NCBI GenBank assembly: GCA_032164245.1
Contig: JAVMKO010000001.1
Location: forward strand, 19,381,603 to 19,445,602
Length of the DNA stretch: 64,000 bases
Origin: Sternotherus odoratus
Taxonomy: Eukaryota; Chordata; Testudines; Kinosternidae
Direction of reading: 5' to 3'
Shown: in pieces, positions 45,504-57,034 of the stretch
How the letters are laid out: each line of letters begins with the position of its first letter
Numbering within the stretch: the stretch's first letter is position 1
Translations under genes and position numbers: made by a program
The notes under the pieces: generated by a model
Databases searched by the model: none
The model's input: only the letters and a program-made list of their open reading frames with translations
Told to the model about the DNA's origin: nothing

Positions 45504-47507
45504 ATTCTACTTAATGTGCTAGTGTTGGCCAATCCAGTCCCAAAGGGTTTGGGGTGCTCAGCCAAATGCTAACTAGAACTGAAAGTCTGAGTTTAAGTCA
45601 AAGAGGTTGCTGAATGGGGTTTAAAAGAATAAGATAAATATCAGACAAAGATGAAATGTTGTGACTATCATTTGTATGAAGGACCGTATTTTATGTCATT
45701 TAAAGTTTGATTTTTCCAGACTTTTAATGGCCTCTTAATCGGTACAGCCATTTAAGAGACAATAGACTATCCATTAGCTTGTCCTAATTAAAAGGATTCT
45801 ACTGTATTACAAATGTTGCTCTTTAGCCTAATTATATACAATCATATTGACTGATTTCGGTCTGCATCTGCCACAGGCAGCTTTTGTTACATCATCTTTC
45901 TCTCAATTTTCTTAATGTAAATACTCCATAAATATAATCCATCTTCCCTCTTCTCTTCTGTGACATGCCTGCCTTTTGCCAGTTAAGCATCATTAGTGTT
46001 CAGGATATTTTCTGTTTACGGTTTGTATTGCAGAACGTATACTTTCAAGCATGATAAAATATGCTAAAAGTAATTTACCTGCTTTACCTGGAAGTGGGAC
46101 TGGGCAACAAGAATTCAGTCACATTTGTGAAAATTCAAAGTAATTCCATTAGATTTAAATAGAATGAGTCCAGATTTGCACCAGTGTAACTCACATCAGA
46201 ATCTGACCCCTGGTGTCAACAGCTGTTGCATGCAATGCTCCCCCAAAAGCAAATGTGGCTATAGATACAGAAGCAGAATGTCTCACTCTACATATGTTAT
46301 AGATCTTGTCTTTAGACTATGAACAGACAGTCTCACTTCACCTGTTCATACAAATGTATATCTAAGCTTTGAAAATATATCTACAAATATCTGAGAGATA
46401 TTTTAAAGTGTGTTTTCTGGCTCATTAACATTTTTATCTTACTTCAAAGTGATATATAAAACCTCTGATTTACCTACAATTAAAATAGACAGACTATCAA
46501 ATCATATCCACAGATTAGTAACAGTATATGCAAACTGAGTCAGACTCCCAAACAGAAAATGTTCTGAATAACAAATAGGAAGTCAATTTGCTCAACGGTC
46601 ACTATAAGTATAGGACTGAATATTGATAAAATAAAGGTTATTGCTATAACCATTAAATTATAACCCAAGGGCAGCTGAAGGTTTATGTCTGACACCCTGA
46701 CAGGGATTTGTTAAATTATAGTTACTCACTAGATAATTTGAATGTATTAGGACATGGAAGCCAGCATTTCTGCACTTGGTTATGTTTTCCATTTACTGTT
46801 TGAAACACCTCTTGACTTTGTTTTATTCTCTCAGTATCCAGTATTCCCATTCAGCCTTCCATCAATTATCTAATTTTGTTATAGTATACATAACTTCTGA
46901 AATTTGCTGGTGCCACAATAGCTATAGCATAGGGCCTGCACGGATCCTGTGCAAATGATTGCAGTATATTGTTACACAAGCATAGACTATTTAATGTAAG
47001 GCTCTGGAAAAAAAACAAAAACCCAGTGAAATGCCCATTTAGATCTGATGAGTTAATTACTGCTATTGTATATCAAATACATTCTTCATTTTATTTAATA
47101 GTTTGAGAACACTGTTTATTTGAAAGAGCACGACAAAATGGAGATGAGTTATACAAAATGTGAGAGAGATTTGCTGTCTGGGAAGGAAGTTGAAAGCCTT
47201 TTGGGTTATGGTTGGTTAGGACTACCTGTCACGTACCTTTCATTCCACTGATATGCAAACTACATACCACAAAATGGTGCAGCGTTGAAGCTTGTTGTTC
47301 TCTTTCAGACATGAACTTCTTGGGGACAACAAGCCTGCTGTGGCAGAGAGTTTGGCATAGGAGATAGTGGGTTTTGTGATAATTATGGTTTCTTTTCCAT
47401 CATGGAATATTATATATGCTTCCATCAGAAGCATGACTGCTCTTCACCCAGTGCTATTTCCTGTTGTTAATGCCAAGTTTGCATCAGATAAGAATAATTA
47501 ACGACTG
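45504..47507. other. Intergenic DNA, little recognised
   Basis: At 46150-46212 TCCAGATTTGCACCAGTGTA and CACATCAGAATCTGACCCC is a half copy of the palindromic repeat at 51879. No gene was seen elsewhere. Confidence 0.45.
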
Positions 47508-47919
47508 ATGTACAACAGGGGTCAGCAACCTATAGCATGTGTGCCAAAGGCAGCACACGAGCTGATTTTCAGTGGCATTCCGTCACTGGCTTGGGGTTCT
47601 GTCCGCCGGCTCTGCTCACCCCACTGCCAGCCTGGGGCTCTGCTCCTGGCCTCGGCCTGATGCTCTGCAGCCTCCCCAAGCTGTGGCCCACCAGGCAAGA
47701 GGGGGCTCAGCTCAGTGCCCCCAACTTAAAAATTGTTCCACGGCCACTGGGATATTTTTATTTCTGATTTGCTGCTTGGAACAGCACACTGCATCTGACG
47801 TTGTGTGTGCCATCTGTCGCGATCCCCCCCACCCCCACCCCCGCTGTGAGTTGAGGGGAACATTTGACAAATAGAAAGCAGTTATATGTCCAGTAATTTC
47901 CGCCTTCTTGGACAGACAC

Positions 47920-50778
47920 ATTTAGATTTATTCAAAAGAAGAACCGTGCTGTTTGTGCTTTCTGTTGTGAGAGTGTTTGTTGCACATCAAGTGTTCGACA
48001 ACATTTTGAACGAAGCACGAGAAAACCTTTCTTGATGCAGCCGACAAGACTGAATCAATCAAAAAGGCAGTAGCAGGAGATGAGAAGCAAAGCAGTGTTT
48101 TTAAATGCTTAAATTTAAGTAAAAATCAAGCTACAGAAGGAATTTACAAGATTGCACAGTGCATTGCAAAAAAACGGAAAGCCATTTACAGATGGGAAAT
48201 ATATAGTTTTCTCAGAAGTTTGGAGGTTTTGTTCAATGATTTGCCAAATAAAGATACGATCATATCTAGAAGAAAATAACTGCCTTTCTCAGCCAGAACA
48301 GTTGACAGATGCAGAAGCAAAATGGCAGAAAACATTAATGAAAAGCAGATGACTGCATTAAAAGATACAGCAGTGTTTAGTGTTGCAGTTGATGAGAGCG
48401 TGAATATAAACAACTTTCCATGTTTGGCAGTTGTTGCAAGATATTGTGCTTCCAATGAGTTCCAAGAGGAACTTTGTAGCCCAAACACACTACATGGCAG
48501 AACAAAGAGGGAAATTACACTGTAGTGGAAAGTTTTGTAAACCATTTTAAAGAAAGAGGAGTTGACATCAGTGTGACGTTATTGACATGATCTGGGACTG
48601 TATAGATCATTGTTGCAACCGAGGTCCTGTAGTGGCACCATATATAGGGGGTCATATAAGGTGTCTAATGTTTGCTGGTTATGATTATTCTGCCTGTATG
48701 CCTGTGTCATTTTTGTTGTCCAAGTTATGAATATTGGCTCTATAGTGTCTGTATCTCAAACTTATGCTATGCTTCTGGGTGACACCCAAGACAAGTTGGT
48801 GTTACCTGTGCCTAGCCTGCTTGATGGCCCATTAAGGACCATCAGCTATACAATTGTTCCATTGAGAGAAGGCAGACACATTTTGTGACTCAGCAAGGTA
48901 TGCAGGGACTTGCCCATGTGACTCCAAACTCCATTTTGCTGTAGTTTTCCACAGTAAGAACAAAGAGGTGTTCTTACACCTGGAAAAGACTGTAAAAGGC
49001 TGATGCCTCATCTCCATTTTGTCTTCCATCCTGCTTCTTACCTCTGTAGGGACTTTGCTACAAACTGAAGCTCTGAACAAAGGACTAAATGACCCAACCC
49101 AGCTGCGGATGTATTGTACTCCAGAGACTTGATTTGAATCTGCAATTTATTCTATCACTGCTACAAGCCTGAACCAAGAACTTTGCCATTGGTGCATGTA
49201 ATTGATTTCATTTAACCAATTCTAGCTCTCACCTATACCTTTTTTTCTTTTATGAATAAACCTTTAGATTTTAGATTCTAAAGGATTGGCAACAGCATGA
49301 TTTGTGGTTAAGATCGGATTTGTATATTGTCCTGGGTCTGGGGCTTGGTCCTTCGAGATCAGGAGAACCTTTTTTCATTTACTGGGGTATTGGTTTCATA
49401 ACCATTTGTCCACATAATGAGTGGATGCTGGTGGTGATACTGGGAAACTGGATTGTCTAAGGGAATTGCTTGTGTGACTTGTGGTTAGTTTGGGGTAATA
49501 CCAAAGTCTTCTCTGTTTGGCTGGTTTGGTTTGCGTTAGAGGTGGAAAAACCCCAGCCTTGGGCTGTAACTCCTCTGCTTTAAGCAATTTGTCCCGCCAG
49601 AACAGCACCGTTTAATTTAAGCAATGGGTCCTGCCAGAACAGCACCGTTACAATCAGAAAAATATTTTGTGTGACAACAGATGGTGCTCTGGCCATGGTC
49701 GGAAAACAGAAGGGATTTGTAAAGATCAAATTGGCTGCCCAACAGTCAAATTTCACTATAACATCCATCAAGAAAACCTGTGTGCTAAAATTTCTAATTC
49801 ACAGCTTAATAATGTGACGAATACAGTGGTGCGAATTGTGAATTTCCTTGTTGCTCAATCTGCTTTGACTACAGTTTCAAGCACTGCTAGAAGAGGTGGA
49901 CAGTGCTTATAATGACATTCCTTTTCACAGCAACATCCAGTGGCTAAGTTGTGGCAAGGTTTTGGAGTGCCTTGTGAACTGTTTTGATGAAATCGAGGAC
50001 TTTCTGTCGGAAAAAGCACAAAACTACCCTGAACTGGATGATGACAAATAGCTGAGTAAGCTCATGTTTCTAACTGACATCACTGCTCACCTAAACGAAC
50101 TCAGCCTCTCTCTCCAGGGTGCCGGGCAAATGGTTCTGTATCCTTATGAAGCCTGGAAGGCATTTGTAAAACTAGCAGTTTTTTCGTGGGATATTCAAAC
50201 TTTGACTTTTGCTACTTCCAACACATAAAAGAGCTATCGACATGTTGCACTGCCAGTGTCAATGAGATTGGAAGATACGTGCAAGAACTAGAATCAGAAT
50301 TTTCTGACAGATTTCAAGATTTCCAGCAATTTGATCCAATGCTTTCTTTTCTAATTAAACCTGAAAAGTTCAATGAAAGTGACATGGATTTGTCTACATT
50401 TCAGTGGATGGGTGTTGAGATTTCGAAATGCAGCTCATTCAGTTAAAAAGCTCAGAATTGTGGGCATCAAAGTTTGAAGATTTGCAGTGTGCACTTGAAC
50501 CTCCTGAGAGAGATCACAGGGCCTCTATTCTGACCGGCTGAACGTCCCTGCCAATGAAATTTTACTGTTTGAAGTATATTGCATTTGTAATGCTTTCAGC
50601 ATTTGGATCCACATACCTGTGTGAACAGGTATTTTCACACATGAAATCTGTCTTCTGTTCCTCTCGGAGCCAGTTAACAACTGATCACTCAGAAGCCTGT
50701 GTGCAGCTTAAAATATCCAAATACGTGCCAGACATTGGAAAACTCAGCAAGGAAAAGCAAGTGCAAGGATCACACTAA
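47920..50778 (+). pseudogene. hAT transposase (EPM2AIP1/FAM200-like), multiply broken
   Basis: Plus-strand pieces in order: a BED-like Cys/His cluster with text NRAVCAFCCES (about 47941-47990); an alpha-helical segment up to 48280; VAVDESVNINNFPCLAVVARY (48379-48441), corresponding to the first catalytic-Asp region (VDESTD-like); after the LTR, TDGALAMVGKQKGFVK text (about 49678-49728) around the second Asp region; then EIGRYVQELESEFSDRFQDF (50261-50320); and finally AFGSTYLCEQVFSHMKSV (about 50590-50650), the hATC dimerisation signature, with LTTDHSEACVQLKISKYVPD after it. There are stops (for instance at 48279 and 50539) and several frame changes. The family resembles hAT-derived host genes such as EPM2AIP1, but this copy has hAT ends and is a transposon, not a domesticated gene. 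Confidence 0.82.
48585..49655 (+). mobile_element. LTR-like insertion inside the hAT transposase
   Basis: Sequence without transposase homology begins near TGATCTGGGACTGTATAGAT and ends near CAGAACAGCACCGTTACA, after which hAT coding text resumes. It has LTR character (TGATGGCCCATTAAGGACC, a polyadenylation-like AATAAA at 49255). At its 3' edge a 37-bp unit (TAAGCAAT...CAGCACCGTT) is duplicated, at 49581 and 49618. Exact ends and a target duplication were not resolved. Confidence 0.6.
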
Positions 50779-51015
50779 ACTGATAAGATCTGCATTTTAA
50801 TTTAATTTTAAATGCAGCTTCTTAAACATTTTACAAACCTTATTTACTTTATGTACAACAATAGTTTAGTTATACAATATAGACTTATAGAGAGAGACCT
50901 TCTAAAAACTTTAAAATGTATTACTGGCACACAGAACCTTAAATTACAGTGAATAAATGAAGACTTGGCACACCACTTCTGAAAGGTTGCCGACCCCTGA
51001 TGTACAAATAGAAGG

Positions 51016-51018
<3 letters not shown>

Positions 51019-51080
<62 letters not shown>
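51019..51080. repeat. (TA)n microsatellite
   Basis: About 60 bp of AT repeats with one ACAT interruption, 20 bp outside the right end of the hAT element. Confidence 0.97.
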
Positions 51081-51084
<4 letters not shown>

Positions 51085-51119
51085 AATGAACAGGGTAACA
51101 TTATAAGTGGATGGGAACA

Positions 51120-51575
51120 CATTGGTCCTGTGCATAGGTGCTGACTTCCCCTCTGCCCAATGGATACTTGACCCTGGCCCTGCCCCGCCTCTTCCAGCCC
51201 CCGCCCTGCCCTTGTCCCACCTCCATTCCACCCCTTCCCCAAAATCCCCACCTCACCTTTTCCCACTCCAGTCCTGCCCCTTCCCACCTCCATTACACCC
51301 TCTTCCCCAAGTCCCCGCCCCTGCCCTGCCTCTTCTCCAACTCCTCCCTTGAGTGAGCTGCATTCCCTCTTCTCCCCCTCCCTCCTGGAAAGTCCTAAGC
51401 ACCACAAAACAGCTGTTAGGTGGTGGGGGGGAAGGAAGTGCTGGGAAGGAGGAGGAAGCGCAGGGACACAGCCTGCTCAGGCGGGGGAGAAGGAGGCGAG
51501 GAGGGGGCAGCGTGGCTGCCAGTGGGTACGGAGCACCTGCTGATTTTTCCCTATGGGTGCTCCAACCCTGGTCCA
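51120..51575. repeat. GC-rich turtle repeat (AGGTGCTGACT...GGGTGCTCC type)
   Basis: Opens TGCATAGGTGCTGACTTCCC and closes TTTTTCCCTATGGGTGCTCC, with C-rich then G-rich internal halves (CCTTCCCCAAAATCCCCACC; GTGGTGGGGGGGAAGGAAG). It resembles a widespread non-autonomous turtle element. The long frames on both strands are compositional. Confidence 0.5.
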
Positions 51576-51878
51576 TCTATGGTCCTGTGGGCATTGGGCA
51601 ACAGTGTGCAGAGAAATCTGTCCCACTGCTACAGCCACTGAAAAGCCTGTCAACAAGTCTAACTGACAACAGTAAATCTCACAGTCCTATTGTGGGGTAC
51701 TCCAAAACGTACTTTTAATTCAAGAGCTCAGGAGCTCATAGGATCTCAGCACCTCTTAGAATGGGACCCTACTAGAGATTTCCGCTGAAAACTGGGTTAT
51801 CCACCTGATGCAAGAATACATACACTTCATTCAACAGCTTCTTTAAAATCTTGCCAGGATCTTATCCACTAATTTGGC

Positions 51879-51990
51879 CTGATTCTTCTCTCACTTGCAC
51901 TTCCTTCATACTGATACAACTCCATTGACTTCAGGAGAGTTATTCCTACTGTACACCATGGTAACTGAGAGGAGGATCAGACTGATTATA
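51879..51990. repeat. Palindromic GATTCT amniote repeat, fullest copy
   Basis: Left CCTGATTCTTCTCTCACTTG pairs with right GGTAACTGAGAGGAGGATCA around TCCATTGACTTCAGGAGAG; both halves carry the CAnTGnA hairpin. A dispersed MITE-like hairpin family represented four or five times in the window. Confidence 0.55.
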
Positions 51991-53015
51991 TAAAAGGAAC
52001 AGAAACAAAATATGGAAGTTGTGGACACAAATTAGCATATATTGGCTACTGATTTCTGCAGAAGAGATTAAATGACTAGCGAGGCAATAAAAATAATCCT
52101 GTTACTGAAAGTGTAAAGTAAGATACAAATTACTGAAAGTTTTCAACAAATAGATATACGATAAACCATTACAATGCAAATTTTATCTAACCATCTCACT
52201 CAGTGAACAACATTCTATGAGTAGTTTCTTAGTAAACTTGTCTCTAACATTGTAAATTTGAAAACACCATTTTGCCACCTGCTGGTTCATTCTGTTCTTT
52301 CACATGGTGTCTGTTCTTAGCTTTCAGCCTTTCATATTCTAAATATGCTGTGCACTATACATTACTCAGGCAGTAAGAGTCATTCTGAAATGCAGGCATT
52401 ACTTGAGGTAGCTTATGTTAAGTTGCTAAGTATTAGCCGTGACAGGAAGGCTGCCTGTGGTGCACAAACCAGCTCAATTATTTCAGGGTGCTGTCCATTT
52501 TGGAGAGTGTCTTAATGTTCAAGATTATATGTTGTTTCAGTACAGACTGGCACAGGCACGCAGGGGTGCAGGGAAAGGCAGAGTCTTTTATTCCTTTTAA
52601 AAACTTTAAATGCTGACTGTTTCCTAGGTATTGGAGAGACAATCTTTATTGGTCAATCTTTTATTGACCAATTTTCTCGGTGTGACACTTTCACTGCTTA
52701 AAGTTTTCAGTGTAGATAAAAGCCTCCCAATCTCTCTACCTCCATTCCTGTCTACACCTCCTATCCCATCCAGGGATAACCACCCATTACGCACACCTCC
52801 TATGGAATTACTAGCCTGCTGGAGAGACGCCGCAATTAGGTGGATGTGATCCAATGTACTGGTTTTTGATGATCACAAGGCCCAGATGTGCACTTTTTCC
52901 TCACAATAGTGTGCTGTAATTGAGGCCTCACCAAATCAGACAGCAACCACAGGCTTTCCCAGGAAGGTTTCAGAGTCACCTGAGACAGAGATTCTTAGCT
53001 GGGAGCTACAGTAGT
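51991..53015. other. Intergenic DNA, nothing recognised
   Basis: No gene or confident repeat. Confidence 0.45.
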
Positions 53016-53017
53016 TA

Positions 53018-53330
53018 CCGTATTTTTCAGCGTATAAGACGCCTTTTTAACCCCCAAAAATACTTTCAATATTAGGGGGGGCGTCTTATACGCCGAATAT
53101 CGGCCGGACCAAAAAAAAAAAAAAAGCGCCGCTTTTTTCGCGCCGCTCTCCCAGCAGCCCGCCCGCGCGGCGGGGACGGGAGAGCGGCGCGCTCCCAGCA
53201 GCCCGCCCGCGCGGCGGGGACGGGAGAGCAGCGCGAAAAAAGCGGCGCTTTTTTTTTTTTTTTTTTTTTTTGGTCCGAAAACGCGGGGGCGTCTTATATG
53301 CCGGAGCGTCCTATGGGACGAAAAATACGG
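53018..53330. mobile_element. TA-flanked MITE with giant GC palindrome (313 bp)
   Basis: TIRs CCGTATTTTTCAGCGTATAA and, inverted, CCGTATTTTTCGTCCCATAG; TA lies on both sides (53016-53017, 53331-53332). The core is a nested inverted repeat: (A)15 GCGCCGCTTTTTTCGCG on the left and CGCGAAAAAAGCGGCGC(T)23 on the right. Between them a 44-bp GC-rich unit (CTCCCAGCAGCCCGCCCGCG) is tandemly duplicated, at 53148 and 53192. The terminal motif with ATAAGACG is a widespread animal MITE signature. Superfamily assignment is not firm. Confidence 0.85.
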
Positions 53331-53520
53331 TAGGTGTAGATGAGCTTATTTAGGTTTAGCATTTTAAAGACAACTGTATGCTGTCCAGGAACCAGAAGAG
53401 GGAGCCCCGGGGAAAACAGAGTAGGTGCACTGTTTCCATTTGTCTATTTTGGTTCTGAAGTTTACTGTTTGTAAAGTAACATGGAAAAAATTCAGCAGCC
53501 TGAGAGATTTGCTAAACTAT

Positions 53521-53816
53521 GGCTGGGTCTATACTAATGCTGGATCAATGCTCCAGCCATCAATACACCGGAGGTCAATTTAGAGATTCAAGTGACGACC
53601 CACTAAATGGACAGCAGATTGCTCTCCGTTTGACCCCAGTCCTCCACCACAAATGAGAAGAGTAAGGTAAGTCAATGGGAGAGTGTCTCCCATTGACCCA
53701 GCACAGTGTAGACACCACATTAAGTCAACTTAAGCTACATCGCTTCCAGCTATATTATTCACATAGCTGGAGCTGTGTAACTTAGGTTGACATACCGCGC
53801 AAGTGTAGACATAGCC
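53521..53816. mobile_element. TIR MITE with TAT duplication (296 bp)
   Basis: Ends GGCTGGGTCTATACT and, inverted, GGCTATGTCTACACT; flanking TAT is at 53518-53520 and 53817-53819. Internal hairpins include TCAATGGGAGAGTG with CTCCCATTGACC and CTGTATTATTCACATAGCTGG-like pairing. Related to the Harbinger-like GTCTTCACT and GTCTACAC MITEs elsewhere in the window. Confidence 0.8.
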
Positions 53817-54546
53817 TATGTTACTGTTTTTTGGTTAAACTGAAATATTCCTCAAGAGTGCAAAGAGACTTGTTTGAGTTCCAATCTGAGCCTCCAGTGA
53901 ACTCTCCCTCTTCTTACTATGACTCTAGCCTGGCTACAGTAGTTCAAATATCCCTGTTAGTGCAAAACCCCTTCCTGCCTGTTTGGAACATTTGGTGCTC
54001 ATTAAAAAACAGGCATCCCTAAAAATAAACCTGCACTGGAAGAGAGTAAAGGATGAAAACGGTGTAATGTTTGTGTAAAGAAGTGCTCTTGTTTTTTTCC
54101 TTTCAATAGGAGAACTGCATTCTCCCCTGGTTTTCTGGATCATTCCCACCAATATATAAATTTGAGAGGTTGAGGCAGTGTTACACATAGACTGAGTTCC
54201 TGGTTGTCTGATTCCACAACTTTATCAATATGATTAATTCCCTTCTGTCCTCTTTAGAAAGATGGGAATATCGACTTGACAAAGAGGTGAAGTCAAATAC
54301 ATATGAACCATCTAGTGAGCATTGACGGAACCGCACACACCTTAGAATAAATAATAATAAATAATAATGTATGACTATAGGGCCATAATCATGCATTTTG
54401 CTTTAATGACAACTGAGAGTGGGATTTTCATAGGCGTCTTAGCGAATTAAGTGCCCAGCTCCCATTTAAATCCAGGCTAAAAATAACAACCCCTTTCCCA
54501 AAGAGCTAAAATTTACACAGTGGAAGGAATAAGCAAGACTTTTTTA

Positions 54547-54838
54547 GGGCTGGTCTTCACTAGCGCTGCTGGAGATCGATCTTCTGGCGATCGATTTATC
54601 GCGTCTCGCTAAGACGTGATAAATCGATCGCCCCTGGCTCCCCCGTCGACTCCGGAACTCCAGCTCACCGGGGGGCGCAAGCTGGAGTCGACGGGGGAGC
54701 GCGCCGCTGACTGCCGCTGCCATGGGGACGAGCGGTAAGTCGGCGGCAGATACGCAAACTTCAGCTACGTGATTCATGTAGCTGAAGTTGTGTATCTGCC
54801 TTCGACCCCCCTCCCCCCCCCCCAGTGAGGACAAGCCC
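54547..54838. mobile_element. Harbinger-type MITE, copy 2 (292 bp)
   Basis: Ends GGGCTGGTCTTCACTAGC and, inverted, GGGCTTGTCCTCACTGGG, with TA outside on both sides (54545-54546, 54839-54840). The inner hairpins GGCGATCGATTTATCGCG and CGTGATAAATCGATCGCC, and CTTCAGCTACGTG with CATGTAGCTGAAG, are those of the 8760-9035 copy. Two GGAGTCGACGGGGGAGCGCG-like blocks also match. The 96-codon minus frame is not a gene. Confidence 0.82.
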
Positions 54839-54864
54839 TAGAGGGTGGTGGTGAAAGGGAAGTA

Positions 54865-54983
54865 GGGTGACCAGATGTCCGGATTTTATATGGACAATCC
54901 CAATTTTTGGGTCTTTTTCTTAAATAGGCTCCTATTACCCTCCACCCCGTCCCGATTTTTTCACATTTGTTGTCTGGTCACCC
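54865..54983. mobile_element. TA-flanked MITE, GGGTGACCAGATGTCC family, copy 2 (119 bp)
   Basis: TIRs GGGTGACCAGATGTCC and CTGGTCACCC with TA at 54863-54864 and 54984-54985. It begins only 27 bp right of the preceding MITE and shares its full layout with 11419-11542. Confidence 0.85.
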
Positions 54984-54985
54984 TA

Positions 54986-55788
54986 AAGGGACGATATGGA
55001 TTACACAGAGGCTGAGAGATAATGAGGATGTCTTGTATTCTGCTAGTTTTTTAATATGCATTTTTATTTAGGATCCTGATGTGAAACCACCTGCCCCCAT
55101 TCCCATAACAGGGTGTAAATACATGGGACTTTGGGAGAGTATATTCCCTCTTCCCCCCTCCCACATTTAGGGATTACATTAATAAAATAAAGGAAAGGCT
55201 GAGTCTGGAATAAAATGTTGTTTATTTAATTATTAAAAGTGGACTGATTTACTCATGGCACAAAACTATGGATTGAAGCATTACTTTTTAAAATAGAAGT
55301 AAGAAGAATGAGTTATGAAGCTGAATTTTTTTTCCAAACAATGATCTTCACTCTGGGTTTCTTGAAATGAATTCTTCAACATCTATAGGCTGTAAGTCAT
55401 CAGTTTTGTCCTGTGTACATGTAAAATCATACACCAGATAAGCCGTGATTGTCCCATTGTGGATCGAAGCCGCCTATTATTATATTGTAGAGCACTGCAA
55501 CTGTGCATTTACTGCATTGGTTACCATTTCCACCAAAGTCATTTTTATCAACTTCACTGCTTCAGAACATGAGTGACATTCCGTTTGGCTGAGTGAACTG
55601 AGATATTTCTTAGCTGACTTCATTTTTCTTTTAGTAAGCTGACAGTTTACTTTCAACAGATAAAGCTGTAATCAGTTGATCATGGTTGAAATATGAACCA
55701 TATATCTGAAACAGATCTTGAACCTGTGTTTCTGTTATGTTTGGAGTTGTTATGAGACTTGCAAGCTTTTCAATAGTTTTATAAAGAA
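54986..55788. other. Intergenic DNA, nothing recognised
   Basis: AT-rich, no gene or confident repeat. Confidence 0.45.
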
Positions 55789-55789
55789 T

Positions 55790-56190
55790 GTGAGGAATAC
55801 TTGTAGCACCTTAGAGACTAACTAGTTTATTTCACCATAAGCTTTCGTGGGCTATAGCTCACTGCATCGGATGCATAGAATGGAACAGAAGTAAGATACA
55901 TTTATACACACAGAAAGAAAGAAAATTTTTAATTTTTTTAAAATTGTACATTAGCGTACCAATTCTAAGAGGCCTCTTATAATTGGTATGCTAATGTACA
56001 ATTTTTCTTTCTTTCTTTCTGTGTGTATAAATGTATCTTACTTCTGTTCCATTCTATGCATCCGATGAAGTGAGCTATAGCCCACGAAAGTTTATGCTAA
56101 AATAAACTAGTTAGTCTCCAAGGTGCTACAAGTATTCCTCACTTTCTTTACGGATACAGACTAACACGGCTGCTATTCTTGAAATAGTTT
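55790..56190. mobile_element. Penelope-like element tails, head-to-head palindrome
   Basis: Two copies of the Penelope tail face away from one axis at 55972/55973, where the dyad CTAAGAGGCCTCTTAT is nearly perfect. The arms of about 183 and 188 bp are close to identical, including ATGCATAGAATGGAACAGAA and its complement, and AGGAATACTTGTAGCACCTT and its complement. The right arm carries the extra 3' text CGGATACAGACTAACACGGC. No coding sequence remains. Such inverted ends are known for Penelope-like elements; this is a compact example. Confidence 0.85.
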
Positions 56191-57034
56191 TATAGCCTCT
56201 CTGTTCAAATCTTGATTGACACCTGTAGAATCAATTACTTTGAAGTAGATGCAATTATAAAATTTCTATGCTGAGTTTGGGTAGCCTGGTTCACCTGTTG
56301 CTATTTGCATTTTCTTGGCAGGCAGTGGTTTCATCACCCCAGCAGCCTAACCTGGATTTGAGAAAGAAATCTCATTGTATATAAAAAATATAAGGATGCT
56401 CTCTGCTTAGTTTATATCTCTGATAACACACCCCTACTATCACTTCCCTTTGATCCTAAGTCATAAAAGTAGCCTCTTTCCCCTCCTTGCAAAGAGCCAA
56501 AGCTTAAAGCCACACAAGGATACCTAGTGATATCCTTATGGAAACTGGTGTCTTTTATAAATACTCTAAGGTCTTCATTCCTCAAATGTTAAAGGGCAAT
56601 ATTTATTATTGGAAAATGTTTTACAGAAGACATTTCTTGCTTCTTATTGATGGTTTCGCTTAAAGGTGAAAATCTTTCTTGTCCCTTAAAGGCTTAAAAA
56701 GACCTAAGCTTCTTTTGAGATGTGTAGCTGCAAATATTTTGTATCTAAATACAACTCTTCACATACTAACTTCCTGATGCCATTGTTATAAGAATGATAA
56801 GATGTTTTATGTACATATGTGGCAGTCATTTGTTGCTTTAACTAGTTAGTCGTGTCAGAAGCCATTTGAGTATAAAATATGGATATTAACTGGGAATTAA
56901 TTAACCTTGCAATGCTTAAGCAATTCTTTCTAACCTCAGAAAGACTAGAATCTCCTTTCCAAGGACTGGTAAAAAGAAATGACAATAACTTATTTGACTA
57001 TCTCCATTTATACACTCTCTCTTCAAGAGAAAGC
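56191..57034. other. Intergenic DNA, nothing recognised
   Basis: No gene or confident repeat in this stretch between two Penelope loci. Confidence 0.45.

Larger units (their letters stand above)
47516..50999 (+). mobile_element. hAT transposon (3484 bp), exact TSD, interrupted by an LTR
   Basis: A perfect 8-bp duplication ATGTACAA is at 47508-47515 and 51000-51007. Termini CAGGGGTCAGCAACCTATAG and, inverted, CAGGGGTCGGCAACCTTTCA are typical hAT ends. The plus strand carries a decayed transposase in several frames, from a BED-like zinc finger at about 47945 to a hATC dimerisation domain ending near 50778. A roughly 1.07-kb LTR-like insertion splits it near 48585-49655. A fragment with the same right end is at 3961-4325. 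Confidence 0.92.

Noticed and set aside
47920..50778. Host gene of the EPM2AIP1/FAM200 type
   Set aside because: Multiple stops and frameshifts, plus intact hAT ends and TSD, show an ordinary dead transposon.
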